Shown here: one piece after another, positions 1 through 8,493 of the stretch
Position numbering within the stretch: position 1 is the stretch's first letter
Layout: each line of letters begins with the position of its first letter
From: Nitrincola schmidtii
Lineage (GTDB): Bacteria > Pseudomonadota > Gammaproteobacteria > Pseudomonadales > Balneatricaceae
Assembly (NCBI RefSeq): GCF_008973715.1
Contig: NZ_WBOL01000009.1
Span: forward strand, 62,001 to 126,000
Reading direction: 5' to 3'
Length of the DNA: 64,000 nucleotides
Program-made: the position numbers and the translations under genes
Notes under the pieces: generated by a model
The model's input: only the letters and a program-made list of their open reading frames with translations
Told to the model about the DNA's origin: nothing
Database searches by the model: none

Positions 1-504
1 GTCATCGATCGTCATACCCATCAAGTATTACCTAAGCTTGACTCCCTCCCTTGGCAGGTCAGTCATAACGATTTAAACCCTCATAATGTGTTGGTGAGCT
101 CAGATCAGCAGTCGATCAGTGGCATCATTGATTTTGGCGATGCGCTTTATGTTCCTAGGGTGAATAATTTAGCGACAGCGCTTTCCTATCAATGGGTTGA
201 TGGTAAGGATCCGTTTGGTTGTGTGCGTCCTTTTATAGCGGCTTATCTAAAACACCAGCCATTAACGCCACAAGAGCTAAGTTTGCTACCTGTACTGATA
301 GCGACTCGTATGTGCTTGACGCTGTTAATCACTTCGTGGCGAGCGACTCTCTATCCTGAAAATCGGGCGTATATTATGCGCAATTTTGCCTTGGCAAAGC
401 GCAGTTTAGAATCCTTAAGCCTGCTGCCGAATGACTGGATTGAGGACCTTCTACCCACGACGACCACCACTATTCATGGAGCCAATCATGGCAGATCATG
501 CTGA
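1..504 (+). CDS. APH-family phosphotransferase, C-terminal part (5' end outside window)
   Basis: The reading frame is open from base 1 to the TGA at 502-504, so only the C-terminal part of the gene is here. It carries the kinase catalytic loop VSHNDLNPHNVLV and the metal-binding IIDFGDALY, the Brenner-type signature of aminoglycoside/choline/hydroxylysine kinases. The next gene is a class III PLP enzyme of the phospho-lyase type and its ATG lies inside this gene, so the two are probably translated together. The substrate is inferred, not seen: small amino alcohols or hydroxylysine are plausible because hydroxylysine kinase belongs to this fold. Family assignment is firm; substrate is open. 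Confidence 0.85.
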   Translation, partial: VIDRHTHQVLPKLDSLPWQVSHNDLNPHNVLVSSDQQSISGIIDFGDALYVPRVNNLATALSYQWVDGKDPFGCVRPFIAAYLKHQPLTPQELSLLPVLIATRMCLTLLITSWRATLYPENRAYIMRNFALAKRSLESLSLLPNDWIEDLLPTTTTTIHGANHGRSC

Positions 505-1750
505 ACTCATTCAACGCCGTCAGCGGTTGTTGGGTAAAAGCTATCGACTCTTTTATCAAAATCCTCTTTATCCCGTTAAAGGTGAAGGCGTTTGGCTATA
601 TGAGGCGGATGGTAAGCGATATTTAGATGCCTATAATAATGTTGTTTCCGTTGGGCATTGCCACCCTAAAGTAGTGGAAGCGATCTGTGCTCAAGCATCT
701 CAACTTAATACCCATACCCGTTATCTTCATGATTCGATTCTAAATTATGCTGAGCGTTTGCTAGTGCGGTATCCAGCGCATCTCAACAATCTGACCATGA
801 CGTGCAGTGGTAGCGAAGCTAACGATCTAGCTTTGCGGATCGCGAGAGAAGTTACTGGCAATCCGATCGCCTTGATCACGCGTTGGGCTTATCACGGTAC
901 GACAAGCAGCATAGCCGAGATATCGCCATCGCTAGGTATCGATATCGGTAAAGATGTCAGAATACTCGATGCTCCCGATACCTTCCGTAACAAAGGTAAA
1001 TGGTTAGCCTCACTCAGACAGACACTTGATGAGCTTTCTGTTCAGGGACTTAACCCCGCAGCGCTGATCATGGATGGTGTTTTCTCCAGCGACGGTATCT
1101 TTATTCCTCCCGCCGAAGAGATTCAACAAGCCGTTGAGTGGGTGCGTCAAGCGGGAGGCATCTACATAGCCGATGAGGTGCAATCGGGTTTTGCTCGAAC
1201 AGGTAACCACTTTTGGGGATTTGAAGCCTATCAGGTAAAGCCGGATATGGTGACCATCGGAAAACCTATGGGTAATGGTCATCCGGTTGCTGGGTTGGTT
1301 GCGCGTTCGGATTTGTTGGATCAGTTCGGTGAAAAACAGCGCTATTTTAATACCTTCGGCGGCAATCCTGTCTCTTGTGCGGCTGCAAATGCCGTGTTGG
1401 ATGTGATTGAAGATGAACAGCTTCAAATGAATGCTCAACGTCAAGGTCAGCGCCTGCGGTATAATCTTGATAAGTTGGCAGGACGCTACCACTGTATAGC
1501 AGATATTCGTGGTTCAGGATTGTTCTATGGTATTGAGTTGGTGAAAGACCGCGAAAGTCTTGCACCTGCTTCAGAACTAGCCAGTATGGTTGTTAACGCT
1601 ATGAGAGAAGCGGGTGTGCTTATCAGTGCAACGGGTCCCGATGCTAATGTACTCAAAATCCGACCACCCTTAGTTTTTGCTGAAGAACATGTTGATCTGT
1701 TAACCGATACCTTAGACAAGGTTTTACTTCGATTTGAAGGCTGTTATTAG
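488..1750 (+). CDS. Class III PLP-dependent enzyme, probable phospho-lyase of the ETNPPL/PHYKPL type
   Basis: About 420 residues. It has the class III aminotransferase fold: SGSEANDLALR (cofactor phosphate region), YHGTTSSIAEISP, IADEVQSGFARTG (PLP-pyridine aspartate), and the lysine in TIGKPMGNGHPVAG. The GKPMGNGHPVA and NTFGGNPVSCA stretches and the NNVVSVGHCHP start resemble vertebrate ethanolamine-phosphate and phosphohydroxylysine phospho-lyases more than ordinary ornithine or GABA transaminases. That recollection is the basis for the call. The ATG at 488 is preferred because GGAG lies six bases upstream; ATG 476 is an alternative. It overlaps the upstream kinase by 17 bases. Class is certain, reaction is inferred. 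Confidence 0.8.
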   Translation: MADHAELIQRRQRLLGKSYRLFYQNPLYPVKGEGVWLYEADGKRYLDAYNNVVSVGHCHPKVVEAICAQASQLNTHTRYLHDSILNYAERLLVRYPAHLNNLTMTCSGSEANDLALRIAREVTGNPIALITRWAYHGTTSSIAEISPSLGIDIGKDVRILDAPDTFRNKGKWLASLRQTLDELSVQGLNPAALIMDGVFSSDGIFIPPAEEIQQAVEWVRQAGGIYIADEVQSGFARTGNHFWGFEAYQVKPDMVTIGKPMGNGHPVAGLVARSDLLDQFGEKQRYFNTFGGNPVSCAAANAVLDVIEDEQLQMNAQRQGQRLRYNLDKLAGRYHCIADIRGSGLFYGIELVKDRESLAPASELASMVVNAMREAGVLISATGPDANVLKIRPPLVFAEEHVDLLTDTLDKVLLRFEGCY

Positions 1751-1792
1751 CAGATTTTCGGAAACATTGATTTCGCTATTGAGAGAGGAGAA

Positions 1793-3160
1793 TCACTTCC
1801 CGATACAAAAACTTGAAAATATTCTGCCAAGCAGGTCATCAGGGGTAAACTCGCCGGTGATCTCTCCCAGACTTTGTTGTGCGATACGTAAGTCTTCTGC
1901 CAACAATTCTCCAGCACTATAACCTTCGAGCTGGTTGAGTCCTTCATGCAGCTGAACAGAGCAGCGGTCTAAGGCATCTAGATGACGTCTTCTGGCCATA
2001 AAGCCACCCTCAGTGGTACTGCTAAAGCCGATGCAGGTTTTTAAGTGTTCACGTAACAGCTCTATCCCCTGCCCATGTTTCGCGGATAAAGCTATAAGTG
2101 AGTAATTACTTTCATCATGAATACAGGGAGATTCTGCCTGTAAATCGATCTTATTGCGTATCACAGTAATCTTACTGGCATCCTTTAATTGAGCAACAAA
2201 TTCAGGCCAAATCTCAGCTGGTGTTTGTGCGCTGGTTTCGCTGCTATCAACCACCATTAAAATACGATCTGCCTTATGTATCTCTTGCCAAGCGCGATCA
2301 ATACCGATGCGTTCTACTTGGTCTGGCGCATCACGTAAGCCAGCAGTATCGATAATATGCAGTGGCATACCATCAATATGTATATGCTCGCGCAACACAT
2401 CTCGAGTCGTTCCGGCTATATCAGTGACAATAGCCGTTTCACGCCCAGCTAAGGCATTCAGTAAGCTAGACTTACCAGCATTGGGTTTACCGGCAATGAC
2501 CACCTGCATCCCTTCGCGCATCAAACTGCCTTGATGCGCTTCTGCTTGAACCAATTTTAGGTCAGCGATGATCGCTAATAAATCCTGTTTTACTTTACCA
2601 TCGGCTAAAAAATCGATCTCTTCTTCTGGAAAATCGATGGCTGCTTCTACATAAATTCTTAGGTGAATTAAGCGCTCAACCAAGGCATGGATTCGTGCCG
2701 AAAAGGCACCTTGTAAAGAACGAAGCGCACAGCGTGCAGCCTGTTCAGAGGTGCTATTGATTAAATCCGCTATCGCCTCCGCTTGTGCAAGATCTAGCTT
2801 ATCATTCAAAAAAGCACGCTCAGAAAACTCTCCGGGTCTTGCAGGTCTTGCTCCAAGGGCAATCACGCGCTGCAGGATAAAATCCATCACAACCGGACCA
2901 CCGTGCGCTTGAAGTTCTAACACATCTTCACCTGTAAATGAGTTAGGTCCAGGAAAATACAACGCAATCCCTTGATCGATGGTCTGTTGGTCATCAGCAA
3001 AGAAATTACCATAATGGGCGTAGCGAGGCTTCGGCGTGAGTTGTAGAACCTGTTCTGCAATGCTTAATGCGAGTGGACCTGAAACTCTAATGATGCCCAC
3101 ACCCCCTCTGCCGGGCGCTGTCGCTTGTGCAGCGATGGTATCCTGTGTCGGGTGTGTCAT
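1793..3160 (-). CDS. mnmE: tRNA modification GTPase MnmE
   Basis: 455 residues, the usual length. It works with MnmG to put aminomethyl-type groups on U34 of certain tRNAs. Domains in order: N-terminal folate-binding region (about 1-120), helical part, then an inserted G domain with P-loop GKPNAGKS (224-231), [15 protein letters not shown] and NKIDL. It ends with the invariant CIGK whose cysteine is catalytic. GAGG lies seven bases before the ATG. It follows yidC with a hairpin between them. The usual downstream partners mnmG, rsmG and parAB are not next to it; a convergent aminotransferase gene is there instead. Confidence 0.97.
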   Translation of the reverse strand: MTHPTQDTIAAQATAPGRGGVGIIRVSGPLALSIAEQVLQLTPKPRYAHYGNFFADDQQTIDQGIALYFPGPNSFTGEDVLELQAHGGPVVMDFILQRVIALGARPARPGEFSERAFLNDKLDLAQAEAIADLINSTSEQAARCALRSLQGAFSARIHALVERLIHLRIYVEAAIDFPEEEIDFLADGKVKQDLLAIIADLKLVQAEAHQGSLMREGMQVVIAGKPNAGKSSLLNALAGRETAIVTDIAGTTRDVLREHIHIDGMPLHIIDTAGLRDAPDQVERIGIDRAWQEIHKADRILMVVDSSETSAQTPAEIWPEFVAQLKDASKITVIRNKIDLQAESPCIHDESNYSLIALSAKHGQGIELLREHLKTCIGFSSTTEGGFMARRRHLDALDRCSVQLHEGLNQLEGYSAGELLAEDLRIAQQSLGEITGEFTPDDLLGRIFSSFCIGK

Positions 3161-3192
3161 GGTTATCCTCTTGTGTACTGGGTTTTAGTAAC

Positions 3193-3219
3193 AAAAAAGA
3201 CTCCATTAGGAGCCTTTTT
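3193..3219 (-). terminator. Hairpin terminator between yidC and mnmE
   Basis: On the minus strand GGCTCC, loop TAAT, GGAGTC is followed by TTTTTT. The A-rich flank on the other side extends the stem (one G-T pair) and makes it look bidirectional. It lies just after the yidC stop, so it may end or attenuate transcription before mnmE. Confidence 0.7.
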
Positions 3220-3237
3220 GATTAAGCAGAAGTCAGT

Positions 3238-4923
3238 TTAACTGGCTTCTTTTTTATTGTCTTCATTCTCGATTTGACGAGTAATGTACCACTGTTGAGC
3301 GATTGACAAAATGTTGTTCACTAGCCAGTAAAGTACTAGACCTGCTGGGAACCATAGGAAGAAGAAAGTGAAAACGATGGGTAGCATTTTCATAATCTTC
3401 GCCTGCATAGGATCCGGCGGTGTTGGATTCAACTTCTGTTGAAGGAACATGGTAATCCCCATCAGAATTGGCAGGACGAAATAAGGATCCATCACTGACA
3501 AATCTTGGATGTACCAGAAGAACGGTGCATGACGCAGCTCTACAGATTCCATCAACACCCAGTAAAGTGCAATAAATACTGGCATCTGAGCTAAGATCGG
3601 TAAACAGCCACCGAGAGGATTGATCTTCTCTTTCTTGTAGAGTTTCATCATCTCTGCTGACATTTTCTGACGATCGTCGCCATAAAGCTCTTTCATGCGC
3701 ATCATTTCGGGACCGAACTTGCGCATTTTCGCCATCGAACGGAAGGCTTTTGCATTCAACTGGAACAGTGCTGCTTTTACGACAATGGTAATACCGATAA
3801 TCGCCAAGCCCCAGTTATCCACGAAGCTGTGAATAAAGGTTAGTAACCAGTACAGAGGATAAGCGATCCACCATAACCAACCGTAGTCTACGGTAAGCTT
3901 TAAGTTAGGAGCCGTTGCTTCCAACTGTTCTTGATCTTTAGGACCTATGAACAGGGTTGAACTAACCTCTGTGCTGTCTCCAGACGCAACATCGATAGCC
4001 GATGATAAGAAACCAGCAATAAACTCATCATTGACGCGACGAGTTTGGAAGTTATTGGTTTGGCCTGGCTGAGGAACCCATGCTGTCACAAAGTAATGCT
4101 GACTGAACGCAACCCAACCATCCTGACTGGTTTGGTTGAAGTTGCCGCGCTCCATATCTCGGAAGGTTACTTTCTGGTACTTGTTATCTTCGGTCGAGAA
4201 GATAGCCCCAAGGTAAGAAGCCATACCGACAGATGTCGAACTGGTAGGGTCTTCAGATTTATCACGCTTTAACTGACCGAAAAGAGTTGCACGGAAAGGC
4301 GCATCACTTTGGTTGTTAATGAGATAGTCGATACCTACACGGTAGCTACCACGTTCAAAACGATAGCGCTTAGTAATTTCAACACCGGTTTCAGTGGTAT
4401 AGGACAAGTCGACAATTAAGTTGTCTTGATCGTCCAGAACAAACTCACTTGCGCTGGCTTGAAATATAGGGCGTCCATCTGGACTAGCATCTGGCCCATC
4501 GCGCCCAACCAATCCACTCTGTGCCACATAGGTTCTGAAAGCATTTTGTTCAAGAAGAACAAAAGGTTCTTCAGAACCTAAGCGTGCTTTATGTTGAGGG
4601 AGAGCTGCATGAATGATATCACCGCCTCGAGTATCGATGATGACATCAAGAACATCGGTACGTACACGAACTTGAGCAGCTTGTGAGCCAACAGACTCAA
4701 CAATGACAGGTGCGCTAGGATCGGCAGCTGCGGGTATATCACCACTGTCAGCGACGCCACTGGGTAAGTCAGAGCCCAGAGAAATGTCGCTACCATTGGC
4801 AGTACTAGTGACTGCTACCTGTGGCGCTGAAGCAGGTTGATTGTAGTCCTGGTTCCACTGCAGAAATACCAAATAGGTAATCAGTGCCAGGGCTGAGAGT
4901 AATATAACTCGCTGTACATCCAT
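3238..4923 (-). CDS. yidC: Membrane protein insertase YidC
   Basis: 561 residues. It inserts and folds inner-membrane proteins, alone or with SecYEG. The N-terminal segment (about 5-23) is hydrophobic and followed by QWNQDY, as in Gram-negative YidC. A large periplasmic beta domain follows to about residue 345. The conserved C-terminal core then holds four to five membrane segments, including INPLGGCLPILAQMPVFIALYWVL split around the conserved NP and QMP motifs, and a final FPAGLVLYWLVNN helix. It starts 12 bases after rnpA. The small yidD gene that often sits between rnpA and yidC is missing here. Confidence 0.97.
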   Translation of the reverse strand: MDVQRVILLSALALITYLVFLQWNQDYNQPASAPQVAVTSTANGSDISLGSDLPSGVADSGDIPAAADPSAPVIVESVGSQAAQVRVRTDVLDVIIDTRGGDIIHAALPQHKARLGSEEPFVLLEQNAFRTYVAQSGLVGRDGPDASPDGRPIFQASASEFVLDDQDNLIVDLSYTTETGVEITKRYRFERGSYRVGIDYLINNQSDAPFRATLFGQLKRDKSEDPTSSTSVGMASYLGAIFSTEDNKYQKVTFRDMERGNFNQTSQDGWVAFSQHYFVTAWVPQPGQTNNFQTRRVNDEFIAGFLSSAIDVASGDSTEVSSTLFIGPKDQEQLEATAPNLKLTVDYGWLWWIAYPLYWLLTFIHSFVDNWGLAIIGITIVVKAALFQLNAKAFRSMAKMRKFGPEMMRMKELYGDDRQKMSAEMMKLYKKEKINPLGGCLPILAQMPVFIALYWVLMESVELRHAPFFWYIQDLSVMDPYFVLPILMGITMFLQQKLNPTPPDPMQAKIMKMLPIVFTFFFLWFPAGLVLYWLVNNILSIAQQWYITRQIENEDNKKEAS

Positions 4924-4935
4924 CGCGATAAACCA

Positions 4936-5310
4936 TTAGTTGTCAGTTTGGGCTTTAGAAGCTTTTCGTTCCAGTCTAGACCAGCTTTGTTCAATAAGGT
5001 TCTGTAATTCCTTATTGTTTAGATTGTCTAGGCCTTTGCGTGCAAGAATGATGATATCAACATTCGGCAGCTGATGCTGACGCAAACGAAAAGATTCGCG
5101 AATAATATGTCGAATATGACTACGATTAACAGCCCGACGGACATTTTTTTTGGAAATAACAAAACCCAATCGGGGATGACCGAGTTCGTTTTGGCGGGCA
5201 AGGATCAACAGAGAGGGGTCAGAGACCTTTAGAGTGGCTCTGTCGAATACCCTTTTGAAGTCCCCGGGTGTTAAAAGTCTTAATGCCCGGGGGTATCCGA
5301 ATTCGGCCAT
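4936..5310 (-). CDS. rnpA: Ribonuclease P protein component
   Basis: 124 residues. It binds RNase P RNA to mature tRNA 5' ends. RLLTPGDFKRVFD, HPRLGFVISKKNVRRAV and IIRESFRL place it securely in the family, and it lies between rpmH and yidC as expected. Odd point: the highly conserved RNR motif, normally R-N-R-I-K-R, reads RSHIRH at residues 63-68. That stretch normally contacts the catalytic RNA. The flanking KKNVRRA and RESFRL are intact, so the reading frame is sound there. Confidence 0.95.
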   Translation of the reverse strand: MAEFGYPRALRLLTPGDFKRVFDRATLKVSDPSLLILARQNELGHPRLGFVISKKNVRRAVNRSHIRHIIRESFRLRQHQLPNVDIIILARKGLDNLNNKELQNLIEQSWSRLERKASKAQTDN

Positions 5311-5333
5311 TCAGTCGGTAGCCGCTTGACTGA

Positions 5334-5468
5334 TTAAACAGTCAGGCTTTTGCGACCTTTGGCGCGACGACGATTGAGTACTTGACGGCCGTTTTTGGTC
5401 GCCATGCGTGCACGGAAACCGTGAGTACGTGCGCGTTTCAGTACGCTTGGTTGAAATGTTCTTTTCAT
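5334..5468 (-). CDS. rpmH: 50S ribosomal protein L34
   Basis: A 44-residue gene read directly on the minus strand. It begins [12 protein letters not shown], continues [17 protein letters not shown] and ends in the basic tail [12 protein letters not shown] before TAA at 5334. This is the standard bacterial L34. It is the first gene of the leftward rpmH-rnpA-yidC-mnmE arm, with rnpA starting 23 bases after its stop. A strong promoter lies about 95 bases upstream. Confidence 0.98.
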   Translation of the reverse strand: MKRTFQPSVLKRARTHGFRARMATKNGRQVLNRRRAKGRKSLTV

Positions 5469-5562
5469 TGCCCAGTCCTGCTTACGTTATGTATTGCTGC
5501 GCGGTCCGCTGGAAATTATCTCCTCGCAGCCACGATGATGTATGTAAAAAATCAGACGCGAA

Positions 5563-5591
5563 ATTATAGGGGTTGCGGCTTGCCCTTGCAA
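5563..5591 (-). promoter_or_regulatory. Promoter of rpmH-rnpA
   Basis: On the minus strand TTGCAA (-35) is followed 17 bases later by a perfect TATAAT (-10). A leader of about 95 bases then leads to the rpmH ATG. Spacing and both boxes fit a sigma-70 promoter. Confidence 0.7.
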
Positions 5592-5642
5592 ATGATTTGT
5601 GACATTTTTCAACAAATAACAACGCCCAATATGGCAATGGGC

Positions 5643-5651
5643 TGTGGATAA
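5643..5651 (-). promoter_or_regulatory. DnaA box (perfect 9-mer) upstream of dnaA
   Basis: TGTGGATAA on the plus strand is the reverse complement of the consensus TTATCCACA. It overlaps a 13-base palindrome, GGATAACTTATCC (5646-5658). A possible dnaA promoter, TGGATA (5645-5650) with TAGAAT (5668-5673) at 17-base spacing, would have its -35 inside the box. DnaA autorepression is therefore possible. The box is clear; the promoter is a guess. Confidence 0.7.
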
Positions 5652-5725
5652 CTTATCCTAAAAAGGATAGAATGAATTCAAATTAGCATTCAATTACGTG
5701 GCTTTATCCGGTTTGGGGTTTGTGC

Positions 5726-7330
5726 ATGTCAGTAGCGTTATGGGAGCGGTGTCTTTCCGGTCTCAGGGAAGAATTCCCATCGCAACAGTTTAATACTTGG
5801 ATCCGTCCGTTGCGGCTAGCTGATTGTTCGGCAGATCACCTTGTCTTAACCGCCCCTAATCGATTTGTAAAAGATTGGGTTTGTGACAAGTATCTATCAC
5901 ATATACGTCAAACCTTTATTAATGTCAGTGGAAATTTATCCGCAGAAGTCAGTATTGATATTGCCGGTAAACAAACCGTCGCGAATGGTAAGGCTGCGTT
6001 TTTAACCACTCAACCTGCGGTTAACACAAACCATGATGTATCTGATAACTACTCTACTTTATCGCACAGTATATCAGATTACCCTTTAGCTACTGATAGC
6101 AATGAATCTGTTGCTTCGGTAATTCAAGCCATTGAACCACCGTTAGCAGTTAACTCCAGCATTACTATTCCAAATACCATGATTCCGCAACAGTCGTCAC
6201 CAAGTCAGGTACATCTTCCGTTGCATGACCCTATTCAAAACGAACATCACCTTGACGACTCCCGTCGCCGTAAATCACGCAAAGTGGATGTTGAAGGTGG
6301 TGTCAAACATCAATCCAACTTAAATCCTGCTTTTACTTTTCAAGCTTTTGTTCAAGGTAAGTCCAACCAATTGGCATTGGCCGCTGCTCAGCAAGTCGCT
6401 GATAATCCCGGTGGTGGTTACAATCCGTTGTTTATCTATGGCGGCGTTGGTTTAGGTAAGACTCACTTAATGCATGCAGTTGGCTGCGAGATGCTTAAGC
6501 GAAATCCCAATGCAAGAATTGTCTATCTTCATTCTGAGCGCTTTGTAGCCGATATGGTTAAAGCCCTTCAATTAAATGCGATTAACGACTTTAAGCGTTA
6601 TTATCGTTCTGTAGATGCATTGTTAATTGATGATATTCAGTTTTTTGCTGGTAAAGAACGTTCGCAAGAAGAGTTTTTTCATACCTTCAACGCCTTGCTT
6701 GAAGGTGGTCAACAATTGATTCTGACCAGCGATCGTTATCCGAAAGAGATTAATGGAGTTGAAGAGCGCCTGAAGTCGCGTTTTGGATGGGGTTTAACGG
6801 TCCCTATAGAGCCCCCTGAACTTGAAACTCGGGTGGCTATTTTGATGAAAAAAGCGGATGAAGCGCGTATTGTACTTCCTGATGATGCTGCTTTCTTTTT
6901 GGCACAAAAAATACGCTCCAATGTTCGTGAGCTCGAAGGTGCTCTGAAACGAGTGATAGCGAATGCTCACTTCACTGGTAGCGTCATCAATACTTCGTTT
7001 ATTAAAGAATCCTTGAAGGATCTACTTGCCCTTCAAGATAAGCAAGTCAGTATTGATAATATTCAGCGAGTTGTTGCAGATTACTATAAAATCAAAACTA
7101 ATGATTTATTATCGAAACGACGTAGCCGTTCTGTAGCACGTCCACGTCAAGTGGCTATGTCGTTATCGAAAGAGTTAACCAACCATAGCTTACCTGAAAT
7201 TGGTAATGCGTTTGGTGGACGAGACCATACTACGGTTCTTCATGCTTGTCGTAAAATTAAAGAGCTTCGTGAAAGCAATAATGACATAAGTGAAGATTAT
7301 AAAAACCTGCTGCGTCACCTGACGGCGTAG
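5726..7330 (+). CDS. dnaA: Chromosomal replication initiator DnaA
   Basis: 534 residues from ATG 5726, which gives the family-typical start [10 protein letters not shown] and [13 protein letters not shown] six bases upstream is less likely; GGGG lies seven bases before the ATG. Domain I is about 1-80. Domain II is a long polar linker, about 85-195. Domain III has Walker A GGVGLGKT (239-246) and Walker [10 protein letters not shown]. Domain IV ends with the helix-turn-helix signature of [15 protein letters not shown], which reads DnaA boxes. It heads dnaA-dnaN-recF-gyrB and has a perfect DnaA box just upstream. Confidence 0.98.
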   Translation: MSVALWERCLSGLREEFPSQQFNTWIRPLRLADCSADHLVLTAPNRFVKDWVCDKYLSHIRQTFINVSGNLSAEVSIDIAGKQTVANGKAAFLTTQPAVNTNHDVSDNYSTLSHSISDYPLATDSNESVASVIQAIEPPLAVNSSITIPNTMIPQQSSPSQVHLPLHDPIQNEHHLDDSRRRKSRKVDVEGGVKHQSNLNPAFTFQAFVQGKSNQLALAAAQQVADNPGGGYNPLFIYGGVGLGKTHLMHAVGCEMLKRNPNARIVYLHSERFVADMVKALQLNAINDFKRYYRSVDALLIDDIQFFAGKERSQEEFFHTFNALLEGGQQLILTSDRYPKEINGVEERLKSRFGWGLTVPIEPPELETRVAILMKKADEARIVLPDDAAFFLAQKIRSNVRELEGALKRVIANAHFTGSVINTSFIKESLKDLLALQDKQVSIDNIQRVVADYYKIKTNDLLSKRRSRSVARPRQVAMSLSKELTNHSLPEIGNAFGGRDHTTVLHACRKIKELRESNNDISEDYKNLLRHLTA

Positions 7331-7359
7331 TGTTCAGATCCTGACCAAGGAATGAAGCC

Positions 7360-8463
7360 ATGAGATTTGTGATTTCCAGAGAAGCACTGATCAAACCCTT
7401 ACAGTTAGTTGCAGGGGTTGTAGAACGCCGTCAGACAATGCCGGTACTCTCAAACATTTTGTTAGTTGCCGCTGATGGTATGCTGTCGATGACGGGTACC
7501 GATCTTGAGGTAGAGCTGGTAGCTCGCATACCTCTTAATGAAATGGCTGAAGCTGGCTCTGTGACGATCCCAGCCCGTAAGCTGATGGATATCTGTAAGT
7601 CTCTTTCTGACGATGCTTTGGTTGAGGTTCACGTAGCTGATGACAAAGCTAAAATTAAAGCAGGTCGAAGCCGTTTCTCGTTAGCGACGCTACCAGCAGC
7701 AGACTTCCCCAATGTTGAAGACAGCCCGGAAGCCTTAACTATCTCTTTACCTCAGTCTTCGTTGCGTCAGTTAATCGAAAAAACTGGTTTCTCTATGGCG
7801 CAACAAGATGTTCGTTACTACCTAAACGGTATGTTACTGGAGGTGAGAGATTCTACCCTTCGTGCAGTTTCAACGGATGGACATAGATTAGCAACGAGTA
7901 CTTCCCCTGTTGAGGCCGATGCTTCGCTTGATCACCAAATTATCATTCCTCGTAAAGGTATTTTAGAATTAGCTCGGCTTCTTCAAGGTGGCGATTCTCC
8001 TGTCACCCTAGTAATTGGTTCTAATCACATCCGTGCTGTGGTCGGCGACTATACGTTCACTTCAAAATTAGTTGATGGTAAGTTTCCTGATTATAATCGG
8101 GTTATCCCCCGTAATGGTGATAAGGTTTTACTCGGTGATAGACAAGAACTCCGTCAGGTTTTTACCCGTATCGCGATTCTATCGAATGAAAAATACCGTG
8201 GTGTTCGACTGAATCTGAGTAATGGCATGTTACAAGTCACCGCTAATAACCCAGAGCAAGAAGAAGCTGAAGAAACATTGGCGGTTGATTATGAGGGGCA
8301 AGATCTAGAGATAGGGTTCAATGTTAATTACTTGTTAGATGTATTGTCTATTTTGAATTCTGACGTGGTTCGTTTAATTCTCTCTGACGCAAATTCAAGT
8401 GCTTTGGTTCAAGGCTACGATGAACATGATGCGCTTTATGTCGTGATGCCGATGAGAATGTAG
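7360..8463 (+). CDS. dnaN: DNA polymerase III sliding clamp (beta subunit)
   Basis: 367 residues, the usual length, made of three repeated clamp domains. The start MRFVISREALIKPLQLVAG is typical, as are the central TDGHRLA and the C-terminal YVVMPMRM that closes the hydrophobic pocket for clamp-binding partners. It starts 29 bases after dnaA and has a purine-rich site (AAGGAAT) before the ATG. It is part of the dnaA-dnaN-recF-gyrB series. Confidence 0.98.
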   Translation: MRFVISREALIKPLQLVAGVVERRQTMPVLSNILLVAADGMLSMTGTDLEVELVARIPLNEMAEAGSVTIPARKLMDICKSLSDDALVEVHVADDKAKIKAGRSRFSLATLPAADFPNVEDSPEALTISLPQSSLRQLIEKTGFSMAQQDVRYYLNGMLLEVRDSTLRAVSTDGHRLATSTSPVEADASLDHQIIIPRKGILELARLLQGGDSPVTLVIGSNHIRAVVGDYTFTSKLVDGKFPDYNRVIPRNGDKVLLGDRQELRQVFTRIAILSNEKYRGVRLNLSNGMLQVTANNPEQEEAEETLAVDYEGQDLEIGFNVNYLLDVLSILNSDVVRLILSDANSSALVQGYDEHDALYVVMPMRM

Positions 8464-8484
8464 CAGGTTATTACCTGTTTTAAT
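8464..8484 (+). terminator. Weak hairpin between dnaN and recF
   Basis: CAGGT, loop TATT, ACCTG is followed by TTTT right after the dnaN stop. The stem is only five to seven pairs, so partial termination or attenuation is the most that can be inferred. Confidence 0.3.
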
Positions 8485-8493
8485 TCCTAATCT

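Larger units (their letters stand above)
5469..5725. other. oriC: Putative replication origin region between rpmH and dnaA
   Basis: Gene direction switches here: ribosomal and insertase genes run left, dnaA and its partners run right. This is where Pseudomonas-type chromosomes keep oriC. It contains one perfect 9-mer DnaA box and AT-rich stretches around 5595-5640 and 5660-5700. Only one perfect box is visible in 257 bases, which is few for a full oriC. Further weak boxes could be hidden. The call rests on context more than on box number. Confidence 0.5.

Noticed and set aside
5382-5651. 89-codon open frame on the plus strand across rpmH
   Set aside because: It is antisense to the certain rpmH gene and its upstream region and matches no family.
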